This document shows positions 17,845-27,396 of a DNA stretch of 64,000 nt, in pieces. The position numbers and the translations under genes were made by a program. The stretch lies in NCBI GenBank assembly GCA_036382775.1, contig DASVHD010000010.1:1-64000 (forward strand), in the 5' to 3' direction. Positions within the stretch are counted from its first letter, which is position 1, and each line of letters starts with the position of its first letter. The DNA comes from a bacterium. Its GTDB lineage: Bacteria; Hydrothermota; Tepidihabitantia; SM23-42; JAOAFX01. The notes beneath the pieces are model-generated. The model was not told where the DNA came from. It made no database searches and saw nothing but the letters and a program-made list of their open reading frames with translations.

Positions 17845-18053
17845 ATATAGGTATGAAGGTAAGGGCTACCCTTAATTAAATAAAGATAAAGGGTAGACTT
17901 AAATCTTTTTATTGGATCAGTTCTTTGAAAAATGAACATAAATATCTTAAAAAGGAGGTGGTGTCCTTAAGCCTGCTAAAAGTAAGCATGTGGTCAGGAA
18001 CAATGGATCGTAGTGATACCATTGAATAAAGCTAAAAAAGAAAATCAAGGAGG
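17845..18053 (+). promoter_or_regulatory. Structured leader of the M6 protease gene with extended Shine-Dalgarno-like motif and possible upstream ORF
   Basis: The leader contains a hairpin CTACCCTT/AAGGGTAG (about 17864-17894) and AAAAAGGAGGTGGTGTCC (about 17950-17966), whose first half is complementary to the 3' end of 16S rRNA. A short frame runs GTG 17961 to TAA 18029 (22 codons; its start lies only 2 nt from the GGAGG, which is poor spacing). A CAATGGATC/GAT-CCATTG hairpin overlaps the end of that frame. The gene's own site AAGGAGG is at 18047-18053. The S8 gene leader has the same motif about 92 nt before its ATG; here the distance is about 102 nt. Confidence 0.5.
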
Positions 18054-18059
18054 TTGTTT

Positions 18060-21000
18060 ATGAAGAATACGCTTAAATTAATGTTCATGCTTCTTCCCCT
18101 GGTGCTCTTAGCTGTTCCGAGCAACTGGAAAGAGGTTAAGACCTTCACCCAGCCGGACGGATCCAGTTTCCAGGCCAGGCTCATCGGTGATGAGCATTAT
18201 CACTTTTTTGAAGACCTGGAAGGCCATACGATCGTTCAAAACAATAACGGCTGGTATACGTACGCAAAAAAAGATAACGGCTTGCTGTCGCCGACCGAAT
18301 TCATCGTCAACCGAAGCGCGCCGCCCTATGAAACACCGATTAGGCCTTCAGCCGAGGTGATCGCAAAGCTCCCTGAGAATAAGGATAAGGTGATCAATAC
18401 CTGGCTGCCATCGGTCATCGCCAATGAGAACAAAATAAAGCGCCTGGGGAAAGAAAACGCAAGCAATGAGGAAAAAACCGGGATCCTGGCGTTGACCGGG
18501 CAGAACGCGCTGATTTGCCTTTTAGGCGCATTTAGCGATTCGGGGTTCGGATGGAATGCGGTCGGACAAACGCCGGCTGCGAACCTCGAGAGAAGGCATT
18601 TCATGGGCATTGCCTTTGGCGACAGCGTCCCCCCCTATGTACCAGATACATCGGTTTACTCGATGAACAACTATTACTGGGAAGCGACCTACGCCAAGTT
18701 GAAATGGATGGGCGACGTCGATTCGATCAGGAGTTCGGGCATGACTCGAGCGGCAGCTAACACATCGACTACCACGTATATTTCAAACGCATGCACCGCG
18801 GCAAATGCCTATGTCAATTTTGCAAATTACGACCTCGATAGTGACGGCGACGTCGACCAGTTGTTTGTCATCCATCCCGGGTATGGTGAGGAGGAATCAG
18901 GCAATACCGCTGACATCTGGTCTGCGTCATACACCGGTTCTTTTGGGACATATGACGGCAAACTGGTGAACCGCGCCGTCGTTATCCCCGAGAACGCGAA
19001 GCTCGGCGTTTTCTGCCACGAATTGTTCCACCAGTTCGCGTCCGCGCCCGACCTTTACGATTACGATTATGACGGCAACGGCGTCGATGTTTTCTGTCTT
19101 ATGTCTTCAGGCTCATGGAACGGCAACCCGGGCGGCGCCTATCCTTCACATATGTGCGGTTACCTGAAATATGACTGCGACGGTTCATGGAGCTCGATCG
19201 GCGGCTGGCTAGGCAATGCAGCGGTCCTGGACTCGGCGGAATTGACGACCTGCGGGAAATACAACATCACCCAGCTGGATTCCCAGCCCGGAACCGCGCT
19301 GAACTATCCGCGCGTGATCATGGTGCAGAACACCACCCTGCGCTCCGTGGGTGAGCTGTTCTTCCTGGAGAACCGCCAGTTGACCGGCCGGTATGAAAGC
19401 AGCCTGCCGAGAAGCGGTCTTGTGATATATCACCGGGACGGCACTGACATGTCGGGCGCGCGTTATAACAATGGTCCGCCCGCTTACCAGTATTACCGGC
19501 TGTTCACGGAACGCAACCTCTTCGATCCCAACTGGTACTACTATCTATCATCAGTGATTACCGGTAGAGATACCGTTAAATACTCACCGAACGACTTCTT
19601 TGCTCCGTTTGCCGCTGATTACGGGTACGCCAAGTTCGACTCCACAACGATCCCTAATTGCGGAAGGAACACGCGCTCGGGTACGACACCGGCTGGCTGG
19701 GGACCTTCGGTCACAGGCATAAGCAAAACAGGTTATAATATGTCCTTTTTCTTGAGCCGCATGACAAACACAGGGTCCCTGGCGGCAATAAGCCTTAATT
19801 CCTACGTCATAAAGGATCCGGTCACTTCCGGTACGAATAACGGCGCGGACAACCTGTTCAACGCGGGCGAGACAGATTCCTTGATCCTGACATTCTACAA
19901 CAGCGGCGCGCTTGCGACCGCGGTCCAGGAATCATTGTATACCAGCGATCCTTATCTAACGATCGTCCCCGCGGCGAGAAAGACGATCGCCGCGTCGATG
20001 GCAAATAATTCCTATGCCAGCGACGCTTCAAACCCCTACGTGGTCCAGGTCGGCTTCAACACGCCGCCCAACTACACCGCGCAATTGAAATACAAAGTAT
20101 GGGCTACGGGCTACGCAGATTCCGGAGTGCTGTGCATCCCGGTCAATGCCACTAATATCGCCTGGAGATTCAACTTCAGCACGGTAACCCATCCCGATTT
20201 CAAACCGCTGGCAATATCAGTGTATAGGGACACGATATTTCTATCGGATGGCGATTCACTGCCGCCGCTTGCGGGTTCCTGGCGCTTATACAAGTTCAGT
20301 CCCACTGGCGCGCTCATTACTTCTGCGGCGAATCCCGGCATGCGTTACAATGGTGCCTGTGATATCGCGGCTGACGGAAATATCTACTGGTCCAACGGCG
20401 ATACCCTTATCCAGACGACCAGGACATTGACCACGGTCACTCCCAAGGTCAGGCATTACAATGTCGACTGGGCTAACGTGCAGATCAAACGGGTAAGAGG
20501 CGTAACCTTCCCGCCGAGATATGCACCCATCAACTATATGAACGATTCCACTTTTGTCTACTGGCACGTCTACTATCTGGCAGACGGCGTTACCGGGTTG
20601 TTCGAGGAATCGCTCCGGGTCGAATCGAGACCGGCATCAGCCGGTACCGCGCTCAGCCGGGGGAAGTGGGTGATCCCTGAGGGAACACTAGCCCCCCAGG
20701 ATCACTGGCGCAATGGCCGGGGTATCGAGCACGACGGCTGGCGTATGTGGCGCATCTGTCTGTTCACCAACGAGATCTACCGCGGACGCGCGCCGGCCAG
20801 CGCTTCGACATCGATCGACACTTTGCTTACCATCCAGAACCCGAACCACTGGGGCGTGTATCCGGGCTATGATATTGATTTCCAAGGAAAGAATCCCTTA
20901 CTCGCCCTGGATACTATGTTGCCTTACAGCCGCGGCAACAAATACTATCTCTGGACAACGAACATCGAGAATTCCGAGGTCTTCAAAATCGACGTGACGA

Positions 21001-21638
21001 CCATCGTCCTGCCATCGGAAGTGTCCAATGTCACGGCCGTCAGTATGGGTGGCAGCAGTGTCAAGGTCAAGTGGGATAACAAGAATTACTCGACCAACCC
21101 TGACTCCATCGAAAAGGTGGAGCGATACATCGTGTACCGGACCACCGCTGTCGGAGCGCTCGGCGACAGCGTCGGCTATATCACGGCCTCGGGTTCAGGC
21201 GTGGCATCGGATTCGTTCATGGACGTGCTCCCCGGCCCGGTCGAGGCCGATTACTGGTACCGGGTTTCGGCAGTGAACTGGCACGGCTTTACGCCTGGTT
21301 ACTCGATCTCAGCCGGACCGATCGTGGGCATCGAGGAGAACCCGGGCAACGTCAAACACCATAACCTCTTCTACGACATCGCCCCGAGCATCACGGGCAG
21401 ACGCCTTACGCTGCAGTACGAAGTGGCGCAGGATTGCAAGGTCACGCTTAAGATCTACAGCACGCTGGGCGCGCTCATCCGCACGGTGGCAGCCAGAAAA
21501 CTCACTCCCGGCAAATACACGACCATATGGAACCTGACCGACAACCAGAGCCGCCGCGTCGCCAACGGTGTTTACTTCGTGAAATTCGAGACCGATCAAG
21601 GCTACGAAAGAACGCAGAAACTCATCCTGAATAAGTAA
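18060..21638 (+). CDS. Exported M6-family (immune inhibitor A-like) zinc metalloprotease with sorting tail
   Basis: 1192 residues from ATG 18060, 6 nt after AAGGAGG; a TTG 6 nt upstream is in frame but overlaps the spacing region. Signal peptide MKNTLKLMFMLLPLVLLAV. The catalytic domain has the zinc motif CHELFHQFASAPDLYDYD (H320, E321, H324) followed by VFCLMSSGSWNG with the Met-turn, as in M6 peptidases. Upstream DLDSDGDVDQLFVIHPGYGEE is also typical. CARDB/Ig-like modules, an FnIII-like module and a sorting tail (LQYEVAQDCKVTLKIYSTLG...NGVYFVKFE...KLILNK) follow. Expected to be an extracellular endopeptidase. Its own promoter is present; a strong hairpin follows the stop. Confidence 0.92.
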   Translation: MKNTLKLMFMLLPLVLLAVPSNWKEVKTFTQPDGSSFQARLIGDEHYHFFEDLEGHTIVQNNNGWYTYAKKDNGLLSPTEFIVNRSAPPYETPIRPSAEVIAKLPENKDKVINTWLPSVIANENKIKRLGKENASNEEKTGILALTGQNALICLLGAFSDSGFGWNAVGQTPAANLERRHFMGIAFGDSVPPYVPDTSVYSMNNYYWEATYAKLKWMGDVDSIRSSGMTRAAANTSTTTYISNACTAANAYVNFANYDLDSDGDVDQLFVIHPGYGEEESGNTADIWSASYTGSFGTYDGKLVNRAVVIPENAKLGVFCHELFHQFASAPDLYDYDYDGNGVDVFCLMSSGSWNGNPGGAYPSHMCGYLKYDCDGSWSSIGGWLGNAAVLDSAELTTCGKYNITQLDSQPGTALNYPRVIMVQNTTLRSVGELFFLENRQLTGRYESSLPRSGLVIYHRDGTDMSGARYNNGPPAYQYYRLFTERNLFDPNWYYYLSSVITGRDTVKYSPNDFFAPFAADYGYAKFDSTTIPNCGRNTRSGTTPAGWGPSVTGISKTGYNMSFFLSRMTNTGSLAAISLNSYVIKDPVTSGTNNGADNLFNAGETDSLILTFYNSGALATAVQESLYTSDPYLTIVPAARKTIAASMANNSYASDASNPYVVQVGFNTPPNYTAQLKYKVWATGYADSGVLCIPVNATNIAWRFNFSTVTHPDFKPLAISVYRDTIFLSDGDSLPPLAGSWRLYKFSPTGALITSAANPGMRYNGACDIAADGNIYWSNGDTLIQTTRTLTTVTPKVRHYNVDWANVQIKRVRGVTFPPRYAPINYMNDSTFVYWHVYYLADGVTGLFEESLRVESRPASAGTALSRGKWVIPEGTLAPQDHWRNGRGIEHDGWRMWRICLFTNEIYRGRAPASASTSIDTLLTIQNPNHWGVYPGYDIDFQGKNPLLALDTMLPYSRGNKYYLWTTNIENSEVFKIDVTTIVLPSEVSNVTAVSMGGSSVKVKWDNKNYSTNPDSIEKVERYIVYRTTAVGALGDSVGYITASGSGVASDSFMDVLPGPVEADYWYRVSAVNWHGFTPGYSISAGPIVGIEENPGNVKHHNLFYDIAPSITGRRLTLQYEVAQDCKVTLKIYSTLGALIRTVAARKLTPGKYTTIWNLTDNQSRRVANGVYFVKFETDQGYERTQKLILNK

Positions 21639-21651
21639 CAATGGTAGATTA

Positions 21652-21681
21652 CTCAGCGCTCCCCGCAAGGGGAGCGCTGAG
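21652..21681 (+). other. 13-bp GC-rich hairpin with GCAA tetraloop between the M6 and C25 protease genes
   Basis: CTCAGCGCTCCCC (21652-21664), GCAA, then GGGGAGCGCTGAG (21669-21681): a perfect 13-bp stem capped by a GNRA tetraloop. No T-run follows, so it is not a standard intrinsic terminator. It may be a processing or mRNA-protection element or a terminator of non-canonical type. Confidence 0.7.
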
Positions 21682-21735
21682 GGTCACAGAATTGGCGTGC
21701 GATCGCCTAAAAGGAAACTTTTTGATCATTTTCAT

Positions 21736-24700
21736 ATGAAAAAATATCTGGCATTGCTGATAATCTTTGATTCATTTTTACTCGGTCTGACCATAGACGT
21801 TCCGGTCAGCATGACAGACTATGAAATCGAAACCCGCCTGGGTTATGACCGCATCACGGTCAAGAGCGCAATAACCGCCGGCAATCCGGGTGCTCCCGAG
21901 ATCCCGGTTCTAACTTATTCTTACTGCCTGCCTGTCAACGAACGCGCGCGTTCCGTGAATATCGTCGAAGAGGTCTGGCAGGATATTGCCGGAACATATT
22001 ACCTGTTCCCCGAACAAGCCGCCACGTCGATCGAGGAACCCGAGTCGTTCACGCTGCCTGACCAAACCCGGTACGATTCTGACGAATGGTATCCATGCCA
22101 GACCATTATCGATCAGTCATCCGGCAACCTCCGCGGGTACCGCATCGTTCAATTTTCCCTGGCGCTTTTCCGGTACCAGGGATCGGGCAGAAAATTGCAG
22201 CGGCTCACGAAGGCAAAAGTGATTATTGAAACCAAACCAGGCGGCGGCATTGCGCCTTTACGGCAGTCGGCCTGGTCAAAAGCTTTTTTTGAATCATTCG
22301 TCGCTTCCCTGACGCAGAATAAACCATTTGCCCCGTCTTCGCGCATCGCCGCCAACCCTGAAGACGCCGCGCCGGCCGAGCTCCCTTCCCTGCTGGGGCC
22401 GCCCGTGGACCTCCTCATCATCACCACCGAGGACCAGGTTCCCGCCTACGAAGAGTTCCAGCATTTCAAAAAGCTCTTTGGGTTTAACGCGGTCTTAAAG
22501 ACGATGACCTGGGTCAAACAGCATTATACCGGCATTGACGATGCCGAACAATTGCGCAATTTTATCGCCGACGCCGTTGAAAAATGGGGTGTCAGCCAGG
22601 TCCTGCTGGGCGGCGATGTGCCGGCCATCCCCACAAGGTTGGTCTGGTTCGCGCCGCTTATGGGCCAGTATCCCATGCATATCGCGACCGACCTTTATTT
22701 CTCGGACCTTGATAATGAAGCTGCAGGCCAGGGAACCAGCTGGAATTTTGACGGCGACGATAAATTCGGCGAAGTTGAAGATTCGATCGATTTTTATCCC
22801 GACGTTTTTGTCGGTCGGCTGCCCTCCACGTCCGGACATCAGGTCCAAAATTACTTATACAAGCTCAAGCATTACCTGTCTCCCTCCACTGGGGCCGTGA
22901 AATCGTGGACCGACAAGGCGCTCTTCATCACCTCTGATTTTTACACATCGAATGATGCTTATAATATGGCAACGCGCCTGCGCGCGCACGTGCCACCGGA
23001 GTTTCATTCCCTGATCATCAACGAGCAGCCGTTGGCCGCGGTCAAGAACGAGATCTATAAGCCGTATGGCATGATAAACCTGCTGGGCCATGGCGACATC
23101 AATCAGGCACGGATCCGCACCAACCCCCGTGAAAATATGACGACCTTTTTCTGCGACTCGCTCACCAATATTGCCTATCCGCTCATGGTCATCATTACGT
23201 GTTATTGCGGGCCGTACGAGGTCGATTGCCTGGGTGAACACTGGGTCGTCGGCGATACGATCGGCGGCGGTGTCGGGTTCATAGGTCCTTCCAGTTCCAG
23301 TTCTGCCTACGACCACGAGGCGTTCACCATAGCGCTTTTTGATTATCTCTATTCAGATACGATTGGTCATCCGCTCCTGGGCGCGGCGCAGGCATTCCAA
23401 AAGATACCGTACATCGCTTCGTCGCAATGGTACAATTGGAAAAGAGTTTTTCAATTCTCGATCAACCTGCTGGGCGATCCGGCGATCCCGGTCTGGGACA
23501 CGCTTGCCTCGCGCTTCGCTTTGGTGGCGGTAGCGCCGGAAACATTGCAGGTCGGTGCCGATACCATTGCCCTGCTCGTTAACCCTGCCACGACCTTTGC
23601 CGCGGTCCTATACAAAGAAAACGAAGTATTTATCACGGACTCGGGCAGTTCCGGCTTTATCCAGATACCGGTCAAAACGATCTCCAGCGGCTACTTGAAA
23701 TATTCCATTATCAAGCACGGTTACGTGACCCACATAGACTCTGTCTTCGTAAAACCCGCGGGTCCCTGGGCGGTCTATGATACCAGCCGGATCGTCGATT
23801 CCCTGCATAACGATAACGGCGTCATTAACCCCGGCGAAGACATCTTCCTGTATGTTACGCTGAAGAATACCGGTGGGGCGATCGCCCAGAACCTCTGGGC
23901 GCGCATCGCCTGTTCCGATACTTTCATAACCATGATCTCGGACAGCACCTCGTATCCCAATATATTGCCGGGCCAGACCGGAGAGAATATCATCCCTTAC
24001 CATTTCCTGACCGCCTTTTCCCTGCCCGACGAACATTCGTTAGACCTGTGCATGACGATAAATTATACGAGCACTGCTGGTGCCGATACATTCCAGGTGG
24101 AATGCTCGTCCCCGCGCATCAGGCTTTTCAAACAGTCGAGCTCGTATTGCGCCGACACGATCGCGATCATGCCGACGTTAGAGAATGCCGGCAGCGCGCC
24201 GTCGGATTCATTAATCGCGCAGATATCGGCCGTCAGCGCCGATACACTGGTCATGCTCGACAGCCTGGTCATCTTCCCGCCCATGCAGCCCGGCGCCATC
24301 GTTTCCCCTTATCCGGATTCGTTCAAGGTGCTTCTCGCTTATCCCGGCGTACCCGAATATTTCATGCATCTAAAGTACCACGGTGAGCAGATCATGAATC
24401 AAAAGATCACGCTGGCAGTGCCTCCACCGCCGGATTCGGTCTGGGCATGGGGTAAAACCCACTCCATTGTCGTGGCCAACACCCCTGACCCGGCCGTATT
24501 TGGCTACCGGATCTACCGTTCCACCCAGGAGATTGGTCCATATACCTTTATCCGCAACCCGCTCAATTCAACCGCCATGTTCGAAGACTTCACGGTCCAG
24601 GACCGTACAAAATATTATTATTTTGTCACGGCGGTCGATTCTTCGATGAACGAAAGCGGCAGTTCTGAAACGACATGGATCTGGACCAACCCGCAGTTGA

Positions 24701-26244
24701 AACCGGGTTGGCCGACAACGGTCTATGGATACCAGTTCTCGTCGCCCAATTTTGGCAACATCGATCCGGCATACGCTGGTCTTGAGGTCGTGGCGACCGC
24801 GAAAGACGGAGGGCTGTACGCATGGCATTGCGACGGCACTCCGGTCACCGGTGACGGCAGACTGTACCAGGCCACGGGAGAGATCTGGTCGTCCCCGGCG
24901 ATCGGCAATATTGACAACAGCGGCACCCTGGAGATCGTTTTTGCCGTCCGGACGTGGTCATACGGTAACCTGTATGCCGTCGACAACCAGGGAGAAATTC
25001 TGCCGGGCTGGCCCAAAGTGCTATCCTCGATCATATCGTCGCCGGTGCTGGCGGACATTGATAACGACGGCGACCTGGAGATCTTTGTCTGTACCGAAAG
25101 CGGAGAATTATATGCGTTCCATCATAATGGTCAGGGCGTTTATAACGCGAGCGGTCTGCTCCGGCAGCTGTACGGCTGGATCGGCGGCACGCCCGCGATC
25201 GCCGATATCAACAATGATAACTTCCTTGAGATCGTCGTACCCGGCGGGGAAGACTGCGATTCGCTTTTTGTTTTCACCCATGACGGCATGAATCTACCGC
25301 CCTTCCCAATACCCGTCATGCGCCGCATGGTTTACTCGCCGGTACTGGGCAATATTCTGGGCGATGACAAGCTTGAAATATGCGTGTATTCCGACTCCAG
25401 CGACTATGTGCATTTCATCGATGCTTCGGGCAGCATCCTGTGGCAAAAGCAGATCAATTACCTGGGGGACGTGGAAGCGGGTCCGATCTTTGCCGATCTT
25501 ACGGGTGATGGACATCCTGAGGTGATCTGCGGCAACAGCACAACACTCCTGGCTCTGGACTCGCTGGGCAATGAGCTCCCGGGATTTCCTCCCTTTGAGG
25601 ACCATGACTACAACCTGCCCATCGTCGCGGATCTGGATGGCAACGATCTCATGGATATTACCTACGGTTCGACCGAATGGAGCCTTTTTGCCAATACCAG
25701 CACTGCCGATCCCGTGCCCGGATTCCCGATCAGCATGGGCAGCTATGTCGAGTCGTCGCCGGCAGCGTATGACATCGACAATGACTCCTGTCTTGAGCTC
25801 ATGTCCGGGGCTAACGGATTCAAATTTTTCGTATTCGATCTGGAGGGCATTAACTTCGAGTGGCCAAAATTCCGGTATGACCAGTACAACACCGGCGCCT
25901 ACCAGTCCGGCCATCTCCAGGTGGAAACCCCCAATACCTGGCCCGATCACGATGGCGCGCAGATCTCACTCAGTGTTTTCCCCACACCGTTTTGCGGTTC
26001 ATTGCGAATAACGCTGGTCTTCCCCAGTGAAGAAGGCGCCCAGCCGGCAGAACCGGTCCTTTCCATCTACGACGTAACGGGCCGCCTTGTAAAGCACTAT
26101 AGCCTTTTAACTAATCATTCATTTAACCAAATAATCTGGTCTTGTACCGACGATGCTGGCCGCGAAGTACCGGCCGGGATCTATTTTATACGACTCCAAG
26201 CAGGTCTCAAGACATTGACCGAGAAAACCATTCTGCTGAAATAA
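21736..26244 (+). CDS. Exported C25 (gingipain-like) cysteine protease with FG-GAP/PQQ-like propeller and sorting tail
   Basis: 1502 residues from ATG 21736, which opens a signal peptide (MKKYLALLIIFDSFLLGLTI). A GTG at 21697 is in frame but would add a charged leader. A propeptide-like region occupies about 20-215. The C25 catalytic domain (about 220-590) has VDLLIITTEDQ, ADAVEKWGVSQVLLGGD, FYPDVFVGRLPS, catalytic H452 in LLGHGD and C489 in IITCYCGPYEV; a 37-residue His-Cys spacing is also found in the second C25 protein of this window. CARDB/Ig and FnIII modules follow, then a propeller (about 985-1390; DIDNDGDLEIFVC, DINNDNFLEIVVP) and a sorting tail ending TEKTILLK. No good Shine-Dalgarno is visible, and no promoter was found. 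Confidence 0.88.
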   Translation: MKKYLALLIIFDSFLLGLTIDVPVSMTDYEIETRLGYDRITVKSAITAGNPGAPEIPVLTYSYCLPVNERARSVNIVEEVWQDIAGTYYLFPEQAATSIEEPESFTLPDQTRYDSDEWYPCQTIIDQSSGNLRGYRIVQFSLALFRYQGSGRKLQRLTKAKVIIETKPGGGIAPLRQSAWSKAFFESFVASLTQNKPFAPSSRIAANPEDAAPAELPSLLGPPVDLLIITTEDQVPAYEEFQHFKKLFGFNAVLKTMTWVKQHYTGIDDAEQLRNFIADAVEKWGVSQVLLGGDVPAIPTRLVWFAPLMGQYPMHIATDLYFSDLDNEAAGQGTSWNFDGDDKFGEVEDSIDFYPDVFVGRLPSTSGHQVQNYLYKLKHYLSPSTGAVKSWTDKALFITSDFYTSNDAYNMATRLRAHVPPEFHSLIINEQPLAAVKNEIYKPYGMINLLGHGDINQARIRTNPRENMTTFFCDSLTNIAYPLMVIITCYCGPYEVDCLGEHWVVGDTIGGGVGFIGPSSSSSAYDHEAFTIALFDYLYSDTIGHPLLGAAQAFQKIPYIASSQWYNWKRVFQFSINLLGDPAIPVWDTLASRFALVAVAPETLQVGADTIALLVNPATTFAAVLYKENEVFITDSGSSGFIQIPVKTISSGYLKYSIIKHGYVTHIDSVFVKPAGPWAVYDTSRIVDSLHNDNGVINPGEDIFLYVTLKNTGGAIAQNLWARIACSDTFITMISDSTSYPNILPGQTGENIIPYHFLTAFSLPDEHSLDLCMTINYTSTAGADTFQVECSSPRIRLFKQSSSYCADTIAIMPTLENAGSAPSDSLIAQISAVSADTLVMLDSLVIFPPMQPGAIVSPYPDSFKVLLAYPGVPEYFMHLKYHGEQIMNQKITLAVPPPPDSVWAWGKTHSIVVANTPDPAVFGYRIYRSTQEIGPYTFIRNPLNSTAMFEDFTVQDRTKYYYFVTAVDSSMNESGSSETTWIWTNPQLKPGWPTTVYGYQFSSPNFGNIDPAYAGLEVVATAKDGGLYAWHCDGTPVTGDGRLYQATGEIWSSPAIGNIDNSGTLEIVFAVRTWSYGNLYAVDNQGEILPGWPKVLSSIISSPVLADIDNDGDLEIFVCTESGELYAFHHNGQGVYNASGLLRQLYGWIGGTPAIADINNDNFLEIVVPGGEDCDSLFVFTHDGMNLPPFPIPVMRRMVYSPVLGNILGDDKLEICVYSDSSDYVHFIDASGSILWQKQINYLGDVEAGPIFADLTGDGHPEVICGNSTTLLALDSLGNELPGFPPFEDHDYNLPIVADLDGNDLMDITYGSTEWSLFANTSTADPVPGFPISMGSYVESSPAAYDIDNDSCLELMSGANGFKFFVFDLEGINFEWPKFRYDQYNTGAYQSGHLQVETPNTWPDHDGAQISLSVFPTPFCGSLRITLVFPSEEGAQPAEPVLSIYDVTGRLVKHYSLLTNHSFNQIIWSCTDDAGREVPAGIYFIRLQAGLKTLTEKTILLK

Positions 26245-26317
26245 CAGCTGTTTTGCGCATGGCCGCTGGTCCGCAGCCTCGGCCGTCCCTCATGCATACA
26301 TCCCGATCCAAGCGTAC

Positions 26318-26346
26318 TTGACATTGTTTCAAAAAATGGATACAAT
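26318..26346 (+). promoter_or_regulatory. Promoter of the fab operon (leaderless type)
   Basis: TTGACA (26318-26323), 17-nt spacer, TACAAT (26341-26346), then only 5 nt to the fabG ATG at 26352. No Shine-Dalgarno can fit, so the mRNA should begin at the AUG. Confidence 0.8.
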
Positions 26347-26351
26347 ACCAG

Positions 26352-27083
26352 ATGTCGTTTAAATCTAAAGTCGCCGTAATAACCGGCGGCGCCAGCGGCA
26401 TCGGTGCGGGCATTGCGCGGGCATTCGCCCGGGAACAAGCCCGCGTTGCGATCTGCGATATCGACGCCAACACCGGCGCGAAAACCGCTAGCGAGATCGG
26501 TGCTGCGGCGCGTTTCTTTGAGCTCGACATAACGAACGAAGACAACATCAACAATGCGATCAATACGATCATGAGCGACTATGGCCAGATCGACGTCCTG
26601 GTGAACAATGCCGGCATCACCAACGACCGCTTGATCCTGCGGATGACTGCGGGCGACTGGGATAAGGTGCTGAAGATCAACCTGACCGGCACTTTTCTCA
26701 TGACCAAAGCCGTGTCCAAACACATGCTAAAACAGCGCAGCGGTCGTATTATCAACATCGCTTCGGTCATCGGCCTGACCGGCAACGCCGGCCAGGCGAA
26801 TTACGCCGCCAGCAAAGCCGGGATCATTGGATTTACCAAATCTTGCGCTAAAGAATTCGCTCCACGGAACATCACGGTCAACGCGATCGCTCCCGGTTTC
26901 ATCCAGACCAGGATGACGGATGTTTTATCTGACGATGCGAAGAATTCGTATATAAAACTGATACCGCTGGGGCGGTTTGGTACGCCGGATGACGTGGCTC
27001 AGGTCACGCTCTTCCTGGCGTCGGACGCGGCCTCGTACATTACCGGTCAGGTATTGTGCCTTGACGGCGGTATGGTAATGTAA
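26352..27083 (+). CDS. fabG: 3-oxoacyl-[acyl-carrier-protein] reductase FabG
   Basis: 243 residues, the standard FabG length. Short-chain dehydrogenase motifs: TGGASGIGAG (NADPH-binding, 11-20), LVNNAGIT, and the catalytic set S138, Y151, K155 in NIASVIG...ANYAASKAG. C-terminal ITGQVLCLDGGMVM is typical of FabG. It reduces 3-oxoacyl-ACP in the fatty-acid elongation cycle. Next genes are acpP and fabF, a classical fab cluster. Confidence 0.95.
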   Translation: MSFKSKVAVITGGASGIGAGIARAFAREQARVAICDIDANTGAKTASEIGAAARFFELDITNEDNINNAINTIMSDYGQIDVLVNNAGITNDRLILRMTAGDWDKVLKINLTGTFLMTKAVSKHMLKQRSGRIINIASVIGLTGNAGQANYAASKAGIIGFTKSCAKEFAPRNITVNAIAPGFIQTRMTDVLSDDAKNSYIKLIPLGRFGTPDDVAQVTLFLASDAASYITGQVLCLDGGMVM

Positions 27084-27153
27084 TGTCATACCTGTTTTAT
27101 TTCGAAAGTAAAGCAGGAAAAAGTTAAGAAAGGATTAAGGAAAGGAGAAAAAA

Positions 27154-27387
27154 ATGGCGCTTTTCGACGATGTACGCAACATAATCGTGGAGCAACTCCA
27201 TGTTCCACCGGAAAAAGTCACGCTGGAAGCAAAATTCATCGAAGACCTCGGTGCGGATTCATTGGACACCGTGGAACTGATAATGGCGTTCGAGGAAAAA
27301 TTCAGCCTGCAGATACCTGAAGAAGAAGCGCAGAAACTGGATACGGTCGGCAAGGCTGTGTCGTTTTTGGAAACCAAAACCAAATAA
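27154..27387 (+). CDS. acpP: Acyl carrier protein
   Basis: 77 acidic residues with the phosphopantetheine attachment motif [10 protein letters not shown] (Ser36). Length and helices match bacterial ACP. AAAGGAG lies 7 nt before the ATG. The 70-nt gap after fabG shows no promoter, so it is probably part of the fab operon. Carries acyl intermediates as thioesters for FabG and FabF encoded on either side. Confidence 0.97.
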   Translation: MALFDDVRNIIVEQLHVPPEKVTLEAKFIEDLGADSLDTVELIMAFEEKFSLQIPEEEAQKLDTVGKAVSFLETKTK

Positions 27388-27396
27388 TAATTGATT

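Noticed and set aside
17961-18029. 22-codon frame in the M6 leader as a definite leader-peptide gene
   Set aside because: The GTG is only 2 nt from the GGAGG and the partner leader has a 6-codon frame of different sequence, so it is reported only as part of the leader.
21736-26244. C25 protein considered as the PorU sortase of type IX secretion
   Set aside because: It carries its own sorting tail and a substrate-type multidomain layout, as in gingipain-like cargo.
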